This document shows positions 24,318 through 28,537 of a DNA stretch of 28,537 nucleotides, piece by piece. Numbering within the stretch: position 1 is the first letter of the stretch; the number at the start of each line of letters is the position of its first letter. The stretch lies in contig JAFGKV010000154.1 in assembly GCA_016928395.1 (NCBI GenBank), forward strand, positions 1 through 28,537, written 5' to 3'. The position numbers and the translations under genes were made by a program. Below the pieces are notes generated by a model. The model saw only the letters and a program-made list of their open reading frames with translations. It was not told the DNA's origin and ran no database searches. Origin of the DNA: Candidatus Fermentibacterota bacterium (GTDB lineage Bacteria > JAFGKV01).

Positions 24318-24449
24318 GCAGGTCATGGTAGGGGCCGTTCAGGAAGGACGTCGCTGGCCGGGATCCGCTCAATGTGGTGCGTCGTTGCCTGGGGACCGAC
24401 GTTCCAGCATATCTTGCTGACATGATGATTCCCGGCCGATTGCATGCGA

Positions 24450-25265
24450 TCACCGTTTCGATGAAAACAGGAACCGATCGAGGTTTTCGTCAAGTATTAC
24501 GGCCAGCGCCTCATCGTCCATCCCATGGACCGCCGCCAAGGCATGGACGATGCGAGGTATCCATGCCGGCCTGGAGGGCTCCCCCCCATACGGCACAGGA
24601 GAATCCGTCTCCACGAGCAGACGATCTAGTCTGACGGTCGCGGCAACCGACAGAATCGAGGGGTTGATGAGAACTGACGGACCGGCTGATACATAGATGC
24701 CGGACGCGGCGCAGGCGTGACCGATCAGCTTCGTCGAATGGGTAAACCAATGGAGTAAGGCGGGCACTCCCCATACCTTGCGAAACTGCGCGGCGATCGT
24801 CAATGTCTCCCGTTGGGCCCGACGGGAGTGAAGACACACGGGCAATCGGTTCCGGCCCGCTACATCAAGCTGCCGCATAAGGACCTCGTGCTGCCGCTGC
24901 CGCTGGGCAGGGGTTGCCGCATGGAGATAGTCGAGGCCGACTTCGCCTACGAAGGCAACTCGGTGAAGATTGGCGCAAAGGAAGGCTAGTCCCGCCTCAA
25001 CAGCCGCATCGCTCTGCTGCACTAGCGCCGCGGGATGCAGGCCAATGCCCGGCACCACAGTCTCAGGAAAGCGGTCTGCCAAGTGGAGAGTTGCCCGCAT
25101 GGATGCCTCGTCCTCGCTGCACGCAAGCATGCGCATGACGCCCACGTCGGTTGCGGCAGCCATCGCGGCATCCAGGTCAGGGAGTTGATCGAGATGGCAA
25201 TGGGCGTCTGCCAGGACGATGCGGTTCGGTGGGGAGGTCACGGGTGTGGCGGGGTCATTCCCCAT
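24450..25265 (-). CDS. TatD-family metal-dependent hydrolase (DNase)
   Basis: 271 residues from ATG 25265; the frame extends upstream to 25448 through the mucR 3' end and is not coding there. The metal-binding set is complete: DAHCHLDQL (His22, His24), GEVGLDY (Glu109), VCLHSRR (His147), LLHWFTHS (His173) and LLVETDSP (Asp222). TatD proteins are TIM-barrel 3'-5' DNases; some act as tRNA or D-aminoacyl-tRNA hydrolases. PGIGLHPAAL is the usual GxHP block. The C-terminal YGGEPSRPAW varies from the common RGKRNEP-type loop. A GTG at 25241 is an alternative start. It is 56 nt downstream of mucR and 144 nt upstream of the ACT-like gene. The short gap 24327-24449 contains a small CAGCA/TGCTG inverted repeat and no convincing promoter. 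Confidence 0.92.
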   Translation of the reverse strand: MGNDPATPVTSPPNRIVLADAHCHLDQLPDLDAAMAAATDVGVMRMLACSEDEASMRATLHLADRFPETVVPGIGLHPAALVQQSDAAVEAGLAFLCANLHRVAFVGEVGLDYLHAATPAQRQRQHEVLMRQLDVAGRNRLPVCLHSRRAQRETLTIAAQFRKVWGVPALLHWFTHSTKLIGHACAASGIYVSAGPSVLINPSILSVAATVRLDRLLVETDSPVPYGGEPSRPAWIPRIVHALAAVHGMDDEALAVILDENLDRFLFSSKR

Positions 25266-25321
25266 GGCGCCGGCCTCGAATGTGCCGGGGCAGGCGCCAC
25301 GGGAGGAGAAGAACGCCAGTG

Positions 25322-25762
25322 CTATCCGGCAAGACGTTGCCGGCGCGCGGCCGCCAATCGTTCGCCGAGCCGGTTGTCGAGCGCCGTCTTGCGCCGCTGT
25401 GCGGAAAGCTGGCGAGCAACCAGTGGTTGCCGCTTTGAGAATCCCCACTTGGCACGATACTCAAGAGGGGTAAGCCCGTGGGTTGTAAGGTGACGCGAGG
25501 TAAGCTGCTTGAACTTCATCCCGCATTCCAGGCAAAAGACCAGGTTTCGAGTCACAGATTTCTGAGGATTGGCGCGAAGATAGCCAAGGCCCGTCGCCTC
25601 TCCCTCAGTCTCAGTCTTCGCACACTGCTCTCTTTCTTGTACTTCTACCAAAGCAGCATACACCTGATGAATTGAAGCAGCCAGCTCATCGGGAGAGACG
25701 CGCCCCGACCCAGCTTGTGCCGCAACGATCTCTGAGGTCATTTGTACGAGAGTCTTTTCCAT
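25322..25762 (-). CDS. MucR/Ros-family zinc-finger transcriptional regulator
   Basis: 146 residues; ATG 25762 lies 7 nt behind AGGAGG. The longer frame to 26056 covers the promoter region and is rejected. The C-terminal half is the Ros/MucR DNA-binding domain: FCLECGMKFKQLTSRHLTTH with Cys77, Cys80, His91 and His95, then GLTPLEYRAKWGF and a basic tail (SAQRRKTALDNRLGERLAAA). The finger has ten residues between the second Cys and the first His. The N-terminus (MTSEIVAAQAGSGRVSPDEL, IHQVYAALVEV) is the conserved oligomerisation half. In alphaproteobacteria these proteins bind A+T-rich DNA, regulate exopolysaccharide and cell-cycle genes and repress themselves. Here it stands first in a directon containing glycan genes, so a similar regulatory target is plausible but inferred. 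Confidence 0.93.
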   Translation of the reverse strand: MEKTLVQMTSEIVAAQAGSGRVSPDELAASIHQVYAALVEVQEREQCAKTETEGEATGLGYLRANPQKSVTRNLVFCLECGMKFKQLTSRHLTTHGLTPLEYRAKWGFSKRQPLVARQLSAQRRKTALDNRLGERLAAARRQRLAG

Positions 25763-25830
25763 TGGAGAACCTCCTGTTAGCCTTTGTGCGAAGACACGAA
25801 ATCGGTACTGAACAGACAAGGTTACACTAT

Positions 25831-25850
25831 GCACACCCAGCAAGGTGTGC
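25831..25850. repeat. Inverted repeat in the mucR leader
   Basis: GCACACC (25831-25837) and GGTGTGC (25844-25850) are perfect complements across a 6-bp spacer. The repeat lies about 70-90 nt before the mucR start and downstream of its predicted promoter, so it could be an operator or an mRNA leader hairpin. Confidence 0.5.
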
Positions 25851-25881
25851 TGCATCGTATAAATGTAAACAGGGAACTCTA

Positions 25882-25908
25882 ATGCAACAATATTGTAGCA
25901 TACTACAA
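25882..25908. promoter_or_regulatory. Overlapping operator-like palindromes on the mucR -10 region
   Basis: The first palindrome, 25882-25901, reads ATGCAACAATATTGTAGCAT: 9 of 10 base pairs are symmetric and its centre falls exactly on the predicted -10. The second, 25893-25908, has arms TTGTAG and CTACAA around CATA (7 of 8 pairs). Both are A+T-rich, unlike the surrounding DNA. Occupancy by any protein would block the mucR promoter, which suggests autoregulation; the binding protein is not proven. Confidence 0.55.
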
Positions 25909-25917
25909 GCATGTCAA
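25889..25917 (-). promoter_or_regulatory. Promoter of mucR and possibly of the whole minus-strand directon
   Basis: On the minus strand TTGACA (complement of 25912-25917) is followed after 17 bp by AATATT (25889-25894, 4 of 6 to TATAAT). The predicted transcript starts near 25882, with a leader of about 120 nt before the mucR ATG. Confidence 0.6.
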
Positions 25918-26204
25918 GTTCTGTTCTGACTACTCGGGTCTCGGCGACAAGAAGGAGCACAACGGCGCGCAAATTGGCAGCACAATTCGGCATGCAAGAG
26001 AGGAGGATCTTCAGGACTGTCGGAATCTGAATCCTTGAGGCAGACGCAACTCGCACACATCAAGTGGCGGCGGGCGAGAATGAGACGAGGTGGTGCCATG
26101 GTAGGCGTGGAATCGAGACTCCCGTCATGGGCCGACAGCCGAAAGCCCGAGGCTTCGGGCGAGACTCTGACTGTGAACCGGGGATTTCGGCAACGCGAGG
26201 GTCC
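25918..26204. other. Gene-free stretch between the mucR and lipoprotein promoters
   Basis: No supported gene is seen. Two hairpins can form: AGGA-TC-TTCA with TGAATCCT (26004-26035, 8 bp with a 2-nt bulge) and GCCCGA with TCGGGC around GGCT (26145-26160). Neither has a T-run. They may be leader remnants or chance. Confidence 0.3.
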
Positions 26205-26232
26205 TTGACGCCCAGGGCCGTGGGCCTATACT
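26205..26232 (+). promoter_or_regulatory. Sigma70-type promoter of the YfaP/DUF2135-like lipoprotein gene
   Basis: TTGACG (26205-26210, 5 of 6) is followed after 16 bp by TATACT (26227-26232, 5 of 6). The predicted start near 26239 leaves a leader of about 54 nt before ATG 26293. This is one of the best promoter matches in the window. Confidence 0.65.
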
Positions 26233-26292
26233 CCCTTGTACCGAGGCCTGACGCGTCATGCCTGGAACGCCCGGGCAAGGGAGGAAACGATT

Positions 26293-27621
26293 ATGCGATG
26301 CAAGCGCTTGACGATTCTTTCGGTCGGCGGCGCGTTACTGACGGTGTTCGTTACGGCGTGCACTACCACTCCAGAGAACGATGAGAGGGACCTGGGAATA
26401 CCGGGCGCCGTGGTGAGGACAGACCAGGACGTGACAATCCGGCACCCGGATGGCTGGACGATCCACGCCCCCGTGGGGTCCGTGCCGTCTGACGAGGCTG
26501 GGGAGAGCGGTGAAATGCTCTTCACTATCGAGCTGGGCAACTTGGCGACCTTGGCCATGCCTGCCACCCCGCCTCCAGGGTGGACCATCGTGGGTGACCC
26601 GGCGGACTTGGGCCCCTCGTGGTTCACCCTGGCCATTCCTGTGACCGCCTCCCTACCCATTTCGCCTTCGCTGGATCTCGGCGCCGTTCATGCCTGCGTG
26701 TTTGCCTATGACGGCGCTACGGCCAGCTGGGTGGCGCGAGGCGGCGAGGTGCAACAGGGTCTGGTATCCGTCGATGCAGTACGGCTTGGGCCCCATCTCA
26801 TTATGACCCGGCCGCTCTCGGCCCAAGGGTGGGGAGCCTTGGCCTTCGATGCCATTGCCGGCTACCAGTTCGTCGTGTCCATCGTGGATGTTCGCCTCGG
26901 CTACTTCCCCGAGGATGCGGCCTTCGATCCGGCGTGGTGTCATGCGCGCGTCCGTTCATTGGAGGAACATGGCACACCTGCCGGCGCCCGGTCATACCTA
27001 CCGGTTCCTCAGGGCATCTATCACCTGGCCCTCGGAGTTTACCGCACTATGGATGGCGCCTACATGGGCTACGGAGAAACCACGGTCACGGTGGGGCAGC
27101 CTCACTGCGACTGGACAAATCCTGACCACGCGATCTATGCCAACGCGGTTTCCGTGGGGGATCTCACCCGGTGGACCGATCCATCCCGCCTGCGCCCCGG
27201 CGCACAGCCCGGAGTCCCCTCGCCGACTCCCCCGGTGGGCATCGGTGCCATCAATGTTCGCCTCGAGTGGACAGCCGAGGCCGATCTGGATCTCTGGGTG
27301 ATGGATCCATGCGGTAACCGCCTCTACGATGGGGCTCCCGAGGCAGTCTGTGGCGATGCTGTCGGGCGGCTGGACATGGAGAATCAGTGCGCACGGTTCG
27401 TCGTCGGCAAGCCCGAGAACGCCTTCTGGGCTGCGCCCGCCCGGGGGCTCTACACGGTGTACCTGGACTACTATGCCGACTGCGGCGGCGCGGGGCGTAT
27501 TCCCTACACCCTTCGTTGGATGACCCGCGGTGTGGTCCACGTTCTCCGCGGAACGGTGATGCCGCCGGAGTGGGAGGGCGTGGTCGGGGACGAGGTGAAG
27601 CTGGTGGAGTTCCGCTACTGA
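26293..27621 (+). CDS. Lipoprotein with ZU5-like N-terminal and YfaP/DUF2135-like C-terminal domains
   Basis: 442 residues. ATG 26293 follows GGGAGG at about 9 nt; the frame upstream to 26236 lies at the predicted transcript start. The signal ends in a perfect lipobox, VTAC (Cys23). Residues 45-160 (VTIRHPDGWTIHAPVGSVP to ACVFAYDGATASWVARGGEV) resemble a ZU5-type sandwich. The region 195-290 has a helper beta domain with YQFVVSIVDVRLGYFPEDAA. A short linker (SPTPPVGIG) leads to a C-terminal domain of about 120 residues: AINVRLEWTAEADLDLWVMD, LDMENQCARF and GLYTVYLDYYADCGGAG. The WTxxADLDLxVxDPxG pattern is typical of the YfaP/DUF2135 family, often found on surface or inter-alpha-trypsin-like proteins. 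Probably an envelope protein of unknown partner. The YfaP/DUF2135 match is by motif only. Confidence 0.82.
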   Translation: MRCKRLTILSVGGALLTVFVTACTTTPENDERDLGIPGAVVRTDQDVTIRHPDGWTIHAPVGSVPSDEAGESGEMLFTIELGNLATLAMPATPPPGWTIVGDPADLGPSWFTLAIPVTASLPISPSLDLGAVHACVFAYDGATASWVARGGEVQQGLVSVDAVRLGPHLIMTRPLSAQGWGALAFDAIAGYQFVVSIVDVRLGYFPEDAAFDPAWCHARVRSLEEHGTPAGARSYLPVPQGIYHLALGVYRTMDGAYMGYGETTVTVGQPHCDWTNPDHAIYANAVSVGDLTRWTDPSRLRPGAQPGVPSPTPPVGIGAINVRLEWTAEADLDLWVMDPCGNRLYDGAPEAVCGDAVGRLDMENQCARFVVGKPENAFWAAPARGLYTVYLDYYADCGGAGRIPYTLRWMTRGVVHVLRGTVMPPEWEGVVGDEVKLVEFRY

Positions 27622-27682
27622 GATTGGCCATTCTCGATGCAACGATTCCACATTGTGCAGCGCGGTCCCATGGGGCGTGCCC

Positions 27683-28537
27683 ATGATCGCCGACATCACT
27701 GCCAAGAGCATGTTGTCATCGGTTCGCCAGCCGGATCCGTGGTTTGGCCTGCGCTACTCTATGAATCTCTACCGTGGCTGCCAGCACCAGTGCATCTATT
27801 GTGACTCCCGGAGCGCATGCTACGGCATCGAGAACTTTAGCGACATCGTAGTCAAGACCAACGCCATCGAGCTGCTCCGTCGGGAATTGCCTCGCAAGCG
27901 CGTGAAGGGCACCATCGGCACCGGCTCCATGCACGACCCCTACATGCCTCTGGAAGCCGAGCGCCGGCTCACCCGCGGCGCGTTGGAGGTCATCGCCCAG
28001 CACCGGTTTTCAGTTCACGTCATCACCAAGAGTGACTTGGTTCTGCGGGACACTGATGTGCTCGGCTCCATCGGGTCAGTCTACGCTGCCGTCAGTTTCA
28101 GCATCACGACAGCCGACGACTCGCTGGCTGCCAAAATCGAGCCCAACGCGCCGCCTCCGTCGCGCCGCCTCCGCGCCATGCAGACACTCGCGGGCCTGGG
28201 AGTGCTGACCGGCGTGGTTATGATGCCCCTACTGCCCTTCCTGGAGGACACCGAGGCCAATGTCCGGGCTATTGTAACCCGGGCGCATGAGGCCGGCGCG
28301 GCCTACATCGTTCCAGCCTTCGGCATGACGCTGCGGGACCGGCAACGGGACTACTACTACGCGCAGCTCGACCGCCTGTTCCCAGGGCTGAGAAAGCGCT
28401 ATGAACGGCGATTCGGCGAGCGCTACTCTTGTGGCGCCGCCAATGCCCGGCGTCTAAAGGAGTGCCTCAGCAACCGCTGCGCCGACGTGGGCCTGGTCAC
28501 GCGCATGCCGGTCTACTCCCCGCACACAGCAGAGCAG
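27683..28537 (+). CDS. SplB-like radical SAM protein (SPL family, COG1533 type), 3'-truncated by the window
   Basis: The frame is open from ATG 27683 to the window end (285 codons) with no stop. The N-terminus IADITAKSML and the motif YSMNLYRGCQHQCIYCDSRS (Cys33, Cys37, Cys40) with ACYGIENF are diagnostic of the SPL-like group. TIGTGSMHDPYMPLEAERRL and VHVITKSDLVLRDTDVL follow in the usual order, then AAVSFSITTADD and EPNAPPPSRRLRAM. The spore photoproduct lyase SplB repairs UV lesions, but most members of this wider group have no known substrate. A late CGAANARRLKE and CLSNRC add further cysteines. The Shine-Dalgarno is weak (ATGGGG about 8 nt upstream); a GTG at 27677 is an alternative. The gap from the lipoprotein is 61 nt. 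Confidence 0.9.
   Translation, partial: MIADITAKSMLSSVRQPDPWFGLRYSMNLYRGCQHQCIYCDSRSACYGIENFSDIVVKTNAIELLRRELPRKRVKGTIGTGSMHDPYMPLEAERRLTRGALEVIAQHRFSVHVITKSDLVLRDTDVLGSIGSVYAAVSFSITTADDSLAAKIEPNAPPPSRRLRAMQTLAGLGVLTGVVMMPLLPFLEDTEANVRAIVTRAHEAGAAYIVPAFGMTLRDRQRDYYYAQLDRLFPGLRKRYERRFGERYSCGAANARRLKECLSNRCADVGLVTRMPVYSPHTAEQ

Noticed and set aside
25763-26056. N-terminal extension of the mucR frame
   Set aside because: It covers the promoter and operator palindromes, and the internal ATG 25762 has AGGAGG at ideal spacing and the conserved MucR N-terminus.
1-28537. CRISPR arrays, tRNA or rRNA genes, insertion sequences
   Set aside because: No regularly spaced repeats, no cloverleaf or rRNA-like stretches, and no transposase frame or terminal inverted repeats were seen on reading both strands; a tRNAscan or Infernal run would be needed for certainty.

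Overview
The window (roughly 60% G+C by eye) is gene-dense bacterial chromosome with 22 supported protein genes, no RNA genes, no CRISPR array and no recognisable insertion sequence. Three features point to a poorly cultured lineage near the FCB superphylum or Candidatus Eisenbacteria: a lipoprotein with a GGPEDK motif after its lipobox, a beta-propeller protein with a YPNP/FlgD-like C-terminal tail, and frequent GTG starts with GTGA gene junctions. The taxon is an inference.

Layout. (1) 1-2102, plus strand: the 3' end of wecB (UDP-GlcNAc 2-epimerase), then rnd (RNase D). (2) 2166-8036, minus strand: an L-fucose/arabinose-isomerase-fold protein, lepA, hemW (ATGA-coupled to lepA) and a secreted beta-propeller protein. 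(3) 8037-8611: divergent intergenic region with a good sigma70-type promoter pointing right. (4) 8612-12315, plus strand: a compact operon of two different D-Ala-D-Ala-ligase-like ATP-grasp proteins, a GNAT acetyltransferase and a lysine 2,3-aminomutase-type radical SAM enzyme, closed by a strong hairpin at 12328-12363. This is the best candidate in the window for an undescribed biosynthetic system. (5) 12476-13138, plus strand: an SH3b lipoprotein and a zinc-ribbon membrane protein whose end overlaps ispH antisense. (6) 13062-25762, minus strand: an eleven-gene directon. In transcription order it is a MucR/Ros-family regulator, TatD DNase, a large ACT-like protein of unknown role, radical SAM/SPASM, an alkaline-phosphatase-superfamily enzyme, a second radical SAM/SPASM, GT2 glycosyltransferase, a GmhA-GmhB fusion, argF, an Ig-like lipoprotein and ispH. 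From the ACT-like gene on, the genes touch or overlap, four times as GTGA. (7) 25763-26292: regulatory region with a mucR promoter whose -10 lies inside a near-perfect 20-bp palindrome, and a divergent promoter for the next gene. (8) 26293-28537, plus strand: a lipoprotein with a YfaP/DUF2135-like C-terminus, then a SplB-like radical SAM gene running off the window.

How the parts fit. The region-4 enzymes could make and condense a beta-amino acid (probably beta-lysine) into a small peptide-like molecule. The region-6 genes combine envelope sugar functions (GmhAB, GT2, AP-superfamily enzyme), two uncharacterised radical SAM enzymes and housekeeping genes (argF, ispH) in what looks like one transcript. 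Five radical SAM enzymes occur in 28.5 kb.
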